DNA of 64,000 nt from NCBI GenBank assembly GCA_958510825.1, contig OY294048.1, positions 15,455,589-15,519,588 on the forward strand, read 5' to 3'. Below the pieces are notes generated by a model, which was not told the DNA's origin, did no database searches, and saw nothing but the letters and a program-made list of their open reading frames with translations. Within the stretch, counting starts at the first letter, position 1; every line of letters begins with the position of its first letter. Source of the stretch: Brachypterus glaber (taxonomy: Eukaryota; Arthropoda; Insecta; Coleoptera; Kateretidae). Below are positions 10,641-20,564 of this stretch, piece by piece. The position numbers and the translations under genes were made by a program.

Positions 10641-10848
10641 CCCTGTATGTTGATACTTTTTTGGTACTCTATTCACGAAATAAATAAAGTCATGAGATTG
10701 ATGTACCCTTGTAAATAAGTAGTTGTCTACATATAGAAATAGATGGCGCACAAGGGTACATCATGATAATGATTGCAATCTAATGACTTTATTTATTTCG
10801 TGAATAAAGTCGAAAAATAATTTCTCAATAAGCGTACAGGGTTGACTT

Positions 10849-10889
10849 TTGGTACTGAAGAGGGCCAGTAGCTCGAAACTGTCTGCCAA
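10849..10889 (+). ncRNA. Hammerhead-ribozyme-like motif, copy 3, all core bases intact
   Basis: TTGGTA (10849-10854, helix I) is followed by CTGAAGA (10855-10861) and helix II GGGC/GCTC with loop CAGTA (10862-10874). Then come GAAA (10875-10878), CTGTC (10879-10883) and TGCCAA (10884-10889), which pairs with TTGGTA over six positions with one G-U. C3 U4 G5 A6 G8 A9, G12 A13 A14, A15.1-U16.1 and C17 of the hammerhead consensus are all present, and the cleavage triplet is the canonical GUC. Helix III is a single C-G pair beside A15.1-U16.1 with a one-base loop. Such minimal helix III is known in Penelope-type hammerheads, which are thought to act as dimers. No cleavage data are available. Confidence 0.65.
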
Positions 10890-11069
10890 TATCAGTGCGA
10901 GGATTAGAAAATAGACTTATGAAATATTTAAATATTACGAACTTGGTTTTAGTATTTATTTCTGTTTCTGGTGGTACTATGGCCCTTTAAATATGGTGCA
11001 TTTTTAGAAGCGTAACTCCTTTACAAACTTTAAATACTTCTTAACAGTTACATTTATTTACAATTATAA

Positions 11070-11330
11070 ATTATTTTATCCACGGCCGTGATTAATAGGC
11101 CTATTAATCACAGGTCTGTAAAAAAACCGTTTAAACTTCAAAACAGCCGTGGATAAAGTATAGTATTCTACTCGTGTATAATAGCTCTTAATCATTCGGG
11201 TGATTAGGCCACTCGCCTATCGGCTCGTGTCCCAAAATTCACCTTCATTAATTAATAGCAAATATTATATACTCATTGAACAATATACTATTAAGAATTA
11301 TAATTATTTTCTGGGCATTATTCTTCAAAA
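11070..11330 (-). repeat. Dispersed 'CACGGCCGTG' repeat, copy 1
   Basis: TTTATCCACGGCCGTGATTA, GGTCTGTAAAAAAACCGTTT and CGGCTCGTGTCCCAAAATTC recur in inverse orientation and twice in tandem at 47140-47545. The unit contains the perfect palindrome CACGGCCGTG. It shows the CACTCGCC / ATTCGGGTGATTAGGCCACT hairpin-like words. It is a non-autonomous repeat of unknown class. Confidence 0.7.
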
Positions 11331-11830
11331 ATATTATCAATTTTCATTCTTAATTTTTTATCAGCAGGGGTAGTTTCCGTGAAATCACCCCTTATAAACT
11401 CTGTGAATAAACGCCCTTTGAAAGTCGAACTTGTAAGCTCCGGGCTGTTCGCTTTTTGTTCGTATTGTTCCGGGGAGTTATTATTTTGTTAAATAATAGA
11501 GACCGGAAAAACTAACCTGTTTTTGTTGTGTTCTTTTTCGTCTTGCTTTTGTTGGCAATAAGCAGCACGCTTTTATCATTACTTAATTTTCAAAAGGTCA
11601 ATTTGTGTCATTATAAAGGTTATTTTAATTAAATTTTTTATGTCGAATAAAGGCAAAATTATAATTAACTTGAACGCAAAAACCTGGCGATATGACTTAC
11701 GATCCTACAATATCGTGGCTCAAACAACTCATAATGTACACTTGCGCCATCTATAAATTACAGTTTTCCAGGCATATAATGTCCAATTATTTTTTTTTTT
11801 TCGTTTTAAACTACTTTTAAGTATACTATA
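11331..11830. other. AT-rich non-coding
   Basis: No gene is visible. The 11400-11560 segment is slightly richer in GC (CGGGCTGTTCGC..) but holds no open frame worth calling. Confidence 0.4.
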
Positions 11831-11993
11831 CTGGAAATTCAATAAAACCTGCAGTGACTCATACCTCTGCTGCTTTCGTATAAGGGGTCCGCCTTTGCGA
11901 AGCTTCGACGAAATTATGCGAGTCGCACCCGAACTGGTATGATCCTCGCCTTTTACCACACATTCGCAATTGCAGGTTTTATTGAATTTCCAG
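11831..11993. mobile_element. Short TIR element (163 bp)
   Basis: CTGGAAATTCAATAAAACCT at the left end is exactly matched by the inverted right end, ending TTGAATTTCCAG. The interior is GC-richer (CGAAGCTTCGACG palindrome, CGAGTCGCACCC). No coding region. TIR plus size fits a MITE. Confidence 0.7.
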
Positions 11994-12130
11994 CATATTT
12001 AAAAGTAAGTAGCTATCACGTGCGCAAAAAACGTGACATACGGAAGGAAGGACAGACAGACAGACGAATTTTTGAAATGTTCCTTAGAATTTGATAAACA
12101 ACACGTGTATATAAAAACTTTTCGCAAAAA

Positions 12131-12965
12131 AAATGAACCGACTTCTATGTCTCTAAAAAGTAAAGAATAAAAAATACTTAAGTCGGTGCCAATTTCACCA
12201 TTCCCTAAATAAATTACTAACAATTATTTTTTATTATTATATTATTGTTTTCTGTAATCTGGCATCGACTTAAGTATTTTTTATTTTTTACTTTTTAGAG
12301 ACACAGAACTTGTAGATTTTTAACGTCATCTAAGCAAAATTATAGTTGTCCTTCCATCTCCGCAAGCTACTGACGCAACAACGCACTATTAGTGCCTTGT
12401 GACGTCATAAATTTCTAAAAAATAAATTTATTAATATTTTTATTTCAGCGGTCAAGAGTCCAACCAACCTTATTTTAAACGAAATACTAAAGAAAATCTT
12501 TGTTAAACTAAGCGCTAAGTAATAATCAAATAAGGCCTTATGGTAAATTTACAAATTTTATCATTTTTTCTTGGTATTTTAATATTACAGGTCCAGAGAA
12601 TCAAGTTAATCGGCATTTAAAAGATTTTTAGTCTGCCGTAATATTTGAGTGACCCCTGAATCAAGTTATACGGCTTATCCGAGTTATCCGATATTTCTCT
12701 AAAAATCTGGTTGGTATTAGAACCAAATTAAGCCGTTTTTAAGTGAAATAGCGTTAAAATAATTATATTTATCTTAATTATCCGGCTTACCCGACATTAT
12801 TCGAGCGTCAAATTGAAATGGGATCACCTCATGAGTGTTCTCTTTAAGTTGCAAAAAGTTTCATTAAATTCCGCTCAGTCGTTCCATAGTTATGCGGGAA
12901 CAAACATAAAAAAATACAGTAACACGTTAAATTGATAACCTCCTCCTTTTTGGAAAGTCGATTAA
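12131..12965 (-). mobile_element. Repeat D, copy 1 (AACCGACTTC-ended non-autonomous element)
   Basis: One end reads ATGAACCGACTTCTATGTCT and the other, inverted, ...TTTTTGGAAAGTCG. Near the first end an inverted repeat of about 45 bp (ACTTTTTAGAGACA on both sides) flanks AAGTCGGTGCCAATTTCACC. The body matches 22765-23735 in opposite orientation through its whole length, with many substitutions. The AACCGACTTC(C)AAAAA terminus is a very common insect repeat motif. No ORF. Confidence 0.8.
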
Positions 12966-13334
12966 AAATACATTGATATATAAATTATCAAAAATTACTT
13001 ATTATTAATAATTTAACAGGTTTTGATTATACAGGCTTCACTTATATTAAACATAAATTTATAACGAGCCATTATAAATGACAATATTTAAAATAAGCAT
13101 ATATCTCGCACACAGCGATTCTGCTTTAAAAACATTATTTATGGATATATTTTCGAGATTAGTACATGCAGGAATAATTTATGTGTATTTTTTTCGGTAT
13201 CACAGATAATAGTTTATTTACTACGGCATTAATTAATTTTATAGACTTCTAATTAACAAGATGGATAATTTATCTTCAATTAAATTGGATGTCTCGTTTG
13301 TTTATAAATATCCTATAGGAATCATATGTTGGAA

Positions 13335-13973
13335 AAGAATTATATCTGCTGGTATCTCACGTTGATGATGAGGGATACCAGGCAACGAGAAGGCAGACGA
13401 ACTTTCCAGGCTCGGAGCCGAGACTCCGTGTATGGGACCCGAACCCATGCTTGGCATTACAAGGAAACAAGTCACATCAGCCCTCATCACGTGGGCTGGA
13501 GAAAAACTAAGAGAAAGCTGGTCAACGGTCACGAACTGCAGGCAGGCAAAGGACTTCCTTTCCGGTCCAAGCAAGTCAAAAACCGAGTGGCTACTAGGAA
13601 GAAGCCGAGCCACGATCAGCCAACTCACAGGGATCCTCACAGGTCACTGTGGACTAGGAAGGCACCTGTTCAAGATGAAGGTCGGTAACGACCCCGTCGG
13701 TTCGGGTTGCGGGATGGACGAAGAATCGCTCTTCCATTTCCTAGGACAATGCGATCGGTTCGGCAGAATACGACAGGAGATCTTCGGAGTATCAACGCTC
13801 CGAAGAGAGGAGTTGCGTACCCTTGCCTGGACATATATCGCGACCTTTATAAGAAGGTCCGGTAGGTATAGGCAGGGAGTAGCGTAGATATGTGGCTGGG
13901 ACAGCTCGGGGCTGGCAAAAAGGGCCTAGTTGCCTGGCTTGTAGCCCCCCACCCTTACTACTACTACTACTAC
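13335..13973 (+). pseudogene. LINE B: 3' end of an R1/I-like non-LTR retrotransposon
   Basis: Only the C-terminal part of ORF2 remains. Around 13380-13430 a frame encodes GIPGNEKADELSRLGAETPC, the end of an RNase-H-like domain. The frame open from 13432 to 13887 carries LTGHCGLGRHLFKMKVG and then GCGMDEESLFHFLGQC, a zinc-knuckle-like block typical of the C-termini of these LINEs. It ends FIRRSGRYRQGVA. Stops and a frameshift upstream of 13380 break the RNase H part. The element ends with a (TAC)n tail at 13955-13973. GC content is clearly above the flanks, suggesting a family with different base composition. A shorter minus-strand copy lies at 50249-50400. Confidence 0.85.
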
Positions 13974-15210
13974 GTTGATGATGATTAATATTTTTAATTT
14001 TAAAATAATAAATTGGTCAAGTGCAAATAGACTCGCGCACTCTTTAATCGTAAAAATTTTCCTTTGGTCCGGTTTTGCGCTAGTGTGCTACACATTAAAA
14101 ATTTGTTACTGTATGGAATACTGAAATATTTGGTATACATGGAACCCCAAGTAACTTTAATGATTCAATACAAATTGTTACAGTACGTAAGTTTATTTTT
14201 TCACTACCAGCCTAAAAGCACATCTTTATTACTGTTCTTTTCATTGGTAGAAATATTACTTCTCTACCTATGACGTCAGAGGTTCTAAAAATAATGAAAT
14301 TGCACCATGGTTAATAATGAATTTTTATTCAGCTGTTTTGGCATCTGACGTTTCATTTAATTATTAAATCACATTGCTATTTACAAGTGTATTTAGGCAC
14401 CAAATGTATTTATTGCATGATAAATTAAAAAATATTAACTAAATTAGTACCTATAAAACATGTTTTACAAAAAACACATCGAAAAATGAAAATCATTGGT
14501 CCATCATATTCAACCATATATTACCGTAAGGATCATAGATTACTAGAGGTACAACCCCCCATATATTGATTTTTGAGGCAATAGATTCTCCCTCACAGTT
14601 TTCGCCTGTCCCCTTATTTCTGGGGAAGTACCAGAATCATCACTTTGCATTTCACTCTCCATTTTTATATATTTTATTACACTTAACACGGAAACACTTT
14701 CTAACTTAATAATTTTAGCAGATCACCAGAAAATTTCTGCCAGAAATGTCAAGTTAATGTTTTGTTTTTTTAATGGCCGCAAACGGCTAGCGCGCTCATC
14801 CCGCAATTTGACACAGGTCAAAAATGTTAAACTTCTCTCACTTGGTATATAATGTACTATTTTCCTTTGAATACAGGATACAATAATTTTAAGTACATAA
14901 ACCTATCTCAAATGTAGTGCCGTCTAAAAAAATAATAAATAAATAAATTAAAATATCACATACAAAAAAATTAAGGATTGAAAATTATTATTTAATTCGA
15001 GGAGTTTTTTTATAGCATTTTGCTTTCGTCAGATATAACGTTGTTCTGTTATTGTTACAATTTGTATTAAATAACATTCTTGGGATTCCATGTATTTAAC
15101 ATCGTTTCGTATTAAATACACTAACAAATTCTCAGTACATACCACGTGATAAAAAACGGTGTTAATAATTATTTTATAAATTTAGGAGCAATAGGATATA
15201 GTTTTATTAA
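13974..15210. other. AT-rich non-coding
   Basis: No convincing gene is present. A short plus-strand open frame near 14064-14273 has no domain. GGCCGCAAACGGCTAGCGCG at 14774-14793 resembles a small palindrome also seen near 21915 and 44190. The rest is low-complexity A/T sequence. Confidence 0.4.
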
Positions 15211-15785
15211 AATAAATCAACAAAATTAGACCACACTAAAGTTTATTTTTTTAAGGTATAGTTATTTTAAACCTTCCCGCTTGTAAACAATCTCGAAATT
15301 ACCGTAGCAACGTAAGATGCGCATGCGTCGTAAGCGAAACGACTAGGCCCAATTTAAACAACCGTAAAACGTTGACGTGCCATTAACGAGAACAAAACAA
15401 TGGTTTGTTCCTCTAAATTATTGGAATAAAAGCGATTTTATAAGCAAATTTTGTTTCTACATGAACACAAAAGTGTTTTAGCAACAGCTTTATCAATTCT
15501 CCTTTTTTACATCAAAACATCATAAAAACAAAGTAAGTAAACAAAAATTATAAATTTTGGTTATGTTGACATTCAAAACAAGCTGCATGCTTCAGTGTAA
15601 ATAGGACTTTGTGAAGTATTTAGTGGCAAATTTAAAATAACTATACCTTAAAAAATAAACTTTAGGGTAATCCAACACTTCTTAGGTACAACTAAATCTC
15701 TGCTTCCTTGTACAATTTTTTTATTATTTTCTCTTTATCAGTCTATAGACATTTTTCTACACACTATAACATACCGTTTGATAAC
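15211..15785 (+). repeat. Repeat F, interrupted copy
   Basis: AATAAATCAACAAAATTAGACC (15212-15233) and the segment from 15668 (CCAACACTTCTTAGGTAC... to ACATACCGTTTGATAA) are contiguous in the second copy at 17411-17565. Here they are split by the 430-bp MITE at 15236-15665. The family itself is unclassified. Confidence 0.75.
15236..15665. mobile_element. 430-bp MITE inside repeat F
   Basis: TIRs of about 35 bp start CTAAAGTTTATTTTTTAAGG and end with the exact complement plus one T indel. The interior has no ORF, but has a CpG-containing core (GATGCGCATGCGTCG). The related sequence at 17411-17565 lacks it, so the insertion is directly supported by an empty-site-like copy. The target duplication is not clear. 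Confidence 0.8.
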
Positions 15786-15974
15786 ACAGGCCTACAAAAA
15801 ACAAAACGTTAAGTAATTGTAACCAGACAAATTTTGTATTTTTCTAACATATTTTTGTGCGCTAAAGACGAATTTGATAGTAAAACAGCTCCTATTTTTT
15901 TCAAAAAAATATAAAAATGAATATCGGACGAAATAGCTTGAGGCCTTCAAAGTGGAAATGACATATTATTAATT

Positions 15975-16441
15975 AACCTTCTAGTGGTGGCGCTACGTTT
16001 TTTAGCTTTGGTAGTGGCACCGGACTCGTGGACCGAATCTCTTTTTTTATTGCTAATATTTTTTTATTGACTGTTTAGTAACAGTCAATAAAAAAATATT
16101 AGCAATAAAAAAAAGAGATTCGGTCCACGAGTCCAGCGCTACGTTTTTTAGCTTTGGTAGTGACGCTGGACTCGTGGACCGAATCTCTTTTTTTATTGCT
16201 CATATTGTTTTATTGACTTTTTAGTAACAGTCAATAAAATTGTATAATATAGTGGCGCCGGACTCGTGGACCGAATGTCTTTTTTTATTGCTTATGTGTT
16301 TTTATTGACTTTTTAGTAACAGTCAATAAAACGGTATATTATAAGTCAATAAAAAAATATTAGCAATAAAAAAAGAGATTCGGTCCACGAGTCCGGCGCC
16401 AATACCAAAGCTAAAAAACGTAGCGCCACCACTGAAAGGTT
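15975..16441. mobile_element. Compound palindromic foldback element
   Basis: The outer ends AACCTTCTAGTGGTGGCGC and its complement (ending CACCACTGAAAGGTT) enclose a mosaic of inverted modules. CGGACTCGTGGACCGAAT occurs in both orientations, five times in all. GCTACGTTTTTTAGCTTTGG occurs three times. The 'TTATTGACT..TTAGTAACAGTCAATAA' hairpin occurs three times. There is no coding sequence. The structure suggests repeated internal duplication of a hairpin unit. Confidence 0.8.
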
Positions 16442-16598
16442 AGAATAGACTTTTTCCAAGTAGTACTTAATCGAACCTTTTAATGTTGGTCTGGTTTTAC
16501 GCAGTATAATCCATAATATGAATTTTATACTATCTATTCCAAAAAAAATAGTGCGTAGGTATTATTTATTTATTTACTTGATATTACTACAGAGTCAT

Positions 16599-17317
16599 GG
16601 GAGCCCCAATAATCTTATAGTAGGAGAGCTGGTGACCATTTTTATTTCATTATTTGATCCAGGCTATATTTTATTTATGTCTTAAAGTACATTCAAATTA
16701 AGCTATTTTCAAATTTCTAGACTCCGGATCCGGCTCCTTTGGGTGCTAGAAGCTCCAAAAGCTATGGCAATGAGCTACCAAAAAATTTATTTTTAAGTCA
16801 TATACATTTCATGTAATACATTCAGATTAAGCTATTTTCATTATCTATACACAATAATTTTGGGCCCAAGGGGTGAGAACAGTCTTTAAAAAGTGCCTTT
16901 AAAATATATGTACCTAACTAATTTTTTAAAGAAATGAGAATTTATAAAATGACATTTTGATTAAATGAAAATTAAAGAGAGTTTTTAGTGTTGACATATG
17001 TCAGATATAGTTTTTAAAGTCTCTTTTTAACTTTAGCCTAGTTAATAATTGTGTAAAACTGTGAAAATAAACTAATCTAAATGTAATAAATGTAATTGGT
17101 TTGACTCGGTAAGTTAAAAATATATTTTTCGGGGACCCCATTTCACCACCTTTTCGAGGCTTCTAGCATCCAAAGGAACCCGATTCAGGACCTGGCGATT
17201 TGCAAGTAGCTTAATTTGAATGTACTTTAACACATATATAAAATACAACTGGGAGCAAATAATAAAATAAAAATGGTCACCAGCTCTTAGGCTATTAAGC
17301 TTGTGCTAGGGGCTTCC
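16599..17317. mobile_element. ~720-bp element with ~170-bp inverted ends
   Basis: The left arm (GGAGCCCCAATAATC..GAGAGCTGGTGACCATTTTT..AGTACATTCAAATTAAGC..GGTGCTAGAAGC) is repeated inverted at 17145-17317. The interior is AT-rich with no ORF. Arms are about 85 percent alike by eye, so the element is older than the near-perfect palindromes nearby. Confidence 0.7.
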
Positions 17318-17410
17318 GATTAATTTTGATAACAAACTATGAAAATTAGAACGGTATATGGAATCTTCACATTAAATTTGATATTTTATTTAACCCGGGA
17401 CCTACATTTT

Positions 17411-17565
17411 AATAAATCAACAAAATTAGACCTCCCTGTAACCCAACACCGACTACACCTAAATCTATTTGCCGAACTAGAGCTTCCTTGTACCGTTTTT
17501 TTCTCTTCCTCAGTCTGTCTGTGGACATTTTTTTACACTCCCTACAACATACCGTTTGGTAATTA
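17411..17565 (+). repeat. Repeat F, uninterrupted copy
   Basis: It begins AATAAATCAACAAAATTAGA and continues CCCTGTAACCCAACACC, CTTCCTTGTACCGTTTTTTT and ACAACATACCGTTTGGTAA. It aligns to both flanks of the MITE-split copy at 15211-15785. No coding signal. Confidence 0.7.
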
Positions 17566-17569
17566 ATGC

Positions 17570-17770
17570 GTTAAATCCCGCGTATGATTTACAAGCTGTC
17601 ATTGTAAATATCGCCGTGCGATAAATAAGCGGTGACGTCTCGACGCGTCGAACGCATTTTTTCGTTGATTTAGTGCGACGCGCGAGAGAAAAGGAGGAGG
17701 AAGCGTCGTGCCACGGCCGCGGAGATGGGAATGTCGTGTTCAAGGAACCAGACACGGAATTAATCGCTGG
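17570..17770. other. CpG-rich apparently unique island
   Basis: This is an abrupt rise in GC and CpG (GACGTCTCGACGCGTCGAACG, GCGACGCGCGAGAG, CCACGGCCGCGGAGATGG) within AT-rich repeats. No repeats or other copies are visible. It could be a promoter or 5' UTR. A minus-strand open frame crosses it (17510-17755) without a recognisable domain. Confidence 0.3.
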
Positions 17771-18114
17771 ACTCTAAAAATAGGTGAATTTCAATGGTAC
17801 ACTGAAAAAACTAAAAGTTGCCCCAACCATAAATGTTAGAAATATTAATAGTTAAGCCGAAATAAGATTTTAAAGAATTTATTAGAATTGTTTTAAACTA
17901 ACTAAACTAACCAAAAAAGACAAAGTCGATTTTTTTACATTACAAAAAGTAATATGTAGATATTTTTTCTAAACGGATTTAAAATCTGCATGAAAAATAC
18001 TAGTTTGCTTCTACAATATCGATAAGCGTTTTGCGATTAATGTGGAAGCTCCTAAAGAACTTCTTAAAATTCTATTAAGTATAGACCTTTTTCTGAAAAA
18101 TCCATCCTACAAAA

Positions 18115-18560
18115 ATAGAAAAAACGGATTTCTTGAACAAAGGATACGTGTCTTTCGATATGCTCAAAGCCTTATTCTATTGTTTTAAGGGTAGCAACTC
18201 TTTGAAACAGTCAATGTCCTTGAATAAGGAACGAGAATCTTTATTTGAAAAACCCGTGTTCTTCATTCAAGGACATTGACCTTTTCAAAGATATTCTAGC
18301 CTTGAAAGTAGATAATACGGCTTTGAACCCAAACCAAGGACACGTGTCATTCGATATGTTCAAAGCTATATTCTCTTGTTTTAAGGCTAGCAACTCTTTG
18401 AAACAGTCAATGTTCTTGAATAGAGAACGCGAATATTTATTCGAAAAACCCGTGCTCTTCGTTCAAGGACATTGACTTTGGTTCCAAGACATTCTAGCCT
18501 TAAAAGTATATACGGCTTTGAACATATCAAAAGACACGTTTACTTCAAGGAATTCTTTTT
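18115..18560. mobile_element. Repeat G, copy 1 (CCTTGAACCAAGG-type foldback), internally duplicated
   Basis: ATAGAAAAAACGGATTTCTT, ACGTGTCTTTCGATATG and TCAAGGACATTGAC blocks match the palindromic element at 47564-47829. Here the inner unit is repeated with a period of about 196 bp (ACGTGTCTTTCGATATG near 18147, ACGTGTCATTCGATATG near 18343). The short open frames seen here are by-products of the repeat. Confidence 0.7.
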
Positions 18561-19342
18561 TATGTGCAAGATTTTTCTTAAATTTAGACTTTACATAACT
18601 TACCTTAAAGCTCTAATCGAGTTTCGTTTAAAAATTCTAATTAATTATAAAAATTAGAAACAATTAAAAAGTCAAAAGTTGAGAACTTTTTGTAAGTGTA
18701 TTACATGTAATTGTACCATTTTCACTATTTCAACAATGTTTAAATACTCCGTTATCATAGTTTTGGAAAATTTAATAGAAAAACAGATATGGTACACGGT
18801 ACTCCTAAACTTAATTTAAGTTTTTGTAAAACAGTTATTTTCAGTGAAGATATATATTAATCTGGAACTAAACTTTTGTTCTTGAATAGAGAACGCGAAT
18901 ATTTATTCCAAAAACCCGTGCTCTTCGTTCAAGGACATTGACTTTGGTTCAAAGACATTCTAGCCTTAAAAGTATATACGGCTTTGAACATATCAAAAGA
19001 CACGTTTACTTCAAGGAATTCTTTTTTATGTGCAAGATTTTTCTTAAATTTAGACTTTACATAACTTACCTTAAAGCTCTAATCGAGTTTCGTTTAAAAT
19101 TTTCTAATTAATTATAAAAATTAGAAACAATTAAAAAGTCAAAAGTTGAGAACTTTTTGTAAGTGTATTACATGTAATTGTACCATTTTCACTAATTCAA
19201 CAATGTTTAAATACTCCGTTATCATAGTTTTGGAAAATTTAATAGAAAAACAGATATGGTACACGGTACTCCTAAACTTAATTTAAGTTTTTGTAAAACA
19301 GTTATTTTCAGTGTAGATATATATTAATCTGGAACTAAACTT
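18411..19342. repeat. Tandem duplication, two 466-bp copies
   Basis: The segment starting TGTTCTTGAATAGAGAACGC at 18411 restarts at 18877 and runs to about 19342. I see only about ten differences between copies, such as ATTCGAAAAACC versus ATTCCAAAAACC and CAGTGAAGAT versus CAGTGTAGAT. It includes the right half of repeat G plus unrelated AT-rich sequence, so it was copied as a genomic segment, or is an assembly artefact. Confidence 0.85.
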
Positions 19343-19794
19343 TTTTGAAAGAGAGAAATGAAGCTCCTCTAGTGTTATCCGTGCGCAAAAGTGTGGACGG
19401 CCCAAGCACATGTGTTTTACAAAACATGCATTAAGCGTATTTTGCTTTTCAGCCTGCGGAGACAAATTGAAACTTTTAAGGAACACTCAAATACTTGTAG
19501 CAATTACTAATATTACACAGCAATAAATGGAGAAGCGTTAAAATATTCCCTGATTCAAAAGTGCACGTCCATGTAAATACAGTTAAAATTACATTACACT
19601 AAAGAAAGTGGCCCACTTGAGTTAAAAGAATATCTTTTCCATTTTTCCTCTAAAGCAAATAAAATTGATATAAGTAAAAATCCTTATACGTCGCTCAAAC
19701 TAACGATGCTACATTATCTTGCCTTCTGGTTTTTCCGGCAAGAAGCATGAGATTATAAAACAATTTACTCAGTATTTGATCACAGAGACAAATT

Positions 19795-20141
19795 CTCTTA
19801 CCTCAAAGCATCATTGATTTTGTAACTTAGGTTGCAACCTAAGTTACAAAATCAATGGGAGGTATGGTTAGTTGGCTAGCGCGTCGACATGACAAGCCCG
19901 CTAGCGTGAGTTCGATTCTCACTGGCTCCGATTTGCCTTTATCAGTTATTTAATAATTGAACTTTGGCGAAGGCGATAAGTGAAACGGACACTCTCTATA
20001 AACTGGTTCGAAAGTCAGTTAAAGCAGGTGGTTCTCTCTAGTAGCCCACACAAGTCCTGGACTTGGGGGATGCTTAATTAAGTAGAATAGTACGAGCTTA
20101 AACAAACAAACAAACAAACAATGATGCTTTGATGTAAGAGA
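19795..20141. mobile_element. Palindromic MITE split by a SINE
   Basis: The left arm TCTCTTACCTCAAAGCATCA continues into a perfect 46-bp palindrome at 19812-19857 (centre AGGTTGCAACCT). The expected end of the right arm, ATGCTTTGATGTAAGAGAA, is found only after the SINE at 20122-20140. Removing 19857-20119 restores arms of about 42 bp. Confidence 0.75.
19857..20119 (+). mobile_element. tRNA-derived SINE, copy 1
   Basis: The 5' part resembles a tRNA with pol III promoter boxes: a box-A-like TTAGTTGGCTAGCGCG near 19868 and a box-B-like GAGTTCGATTCTC at 19908-19920. A ~170-bp unrelated body follows (GCGAAGGCGATAAGTGAAAC, CTGGTTCGAAAGTCAGT, GTAGCCCACACAAGTCC). The tail is (AAAC)n at 20100-20119. 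The anticodon arm does not fold well, so this is not a functional tRNA. An AATG at the right edge repeats the end of the left flank (CAATG). It shares about 85-90 percent identity with 39061-39340. Confidence 0.85.
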
Positions 20142-20564
20142 ACCAACCGGTTGTAGTTTACCTAAACTCGTATTACTTTCATCCGAAAGAAAATAAGAAT
20201 TTTTTTAGAAAGAAGAGTAATTACTTTAAATTTTCCAATTACGCATGAGTATGAGTATGACGCAGCATACATCAAAAGCATCATTCGTTTAAGTAAATTC
20301 CATGGTCCAAAGAATCTGTTTTTTTTTTCAGTGTAGACACTTATGAGCTGAGCGGTGGTCCACTCTAAAGATTTTGTACAACTAATCCGAGTTAAAATTC
20401 CGAAGTTTAATTTTTAAGAAACAAGCCGTGAAGGTATGTAATGATAGGCATTCCATTATAAACTATTCGCAGTAAATGGTATATTGCAATCGCGAAAAAA
20501 AAAATGAGATGAAAAAGAAACTTTTTTTTCAAAAATGTTTTTCTTTTATTTATTTTGTTTTTGC

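Larger units (their letters stand above)
10540..10935. repeat. Imperfect inverted repeat carrying two hammerhead-like motifs
   Basis: Outer arms ATTTAAATATTCCATCAATC... and the complementary ...GATTAGAAAATAGAC flank the block. Inside, each arm carries CAGGGTTGAC-type sequence and a hammerhead-like core (10580-10640 minus, 10849-10889 plus). Further in, CACGAAATAAATAAAGTCAT and ACAAGGGTACATCA are also inverted. The pair looks like two copies of a terminal repeat in opposite orientation, as described for Penelope-like elements. Confidence 0.7.

Noticed and set aside
13326..13688. 120-codon frame overlapping LINE B
   Set aside because: Alternative frame of the LINE remnant; the LINE-like residues are in the frame opening at 13432 and its upstream extension.
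19857..20119. Functional tRNA gene
   Set aside because: Pol III boxes are present but the cloverleaf does not close, and the copy has a SINE body and tail; the 39061 copy is the same family.
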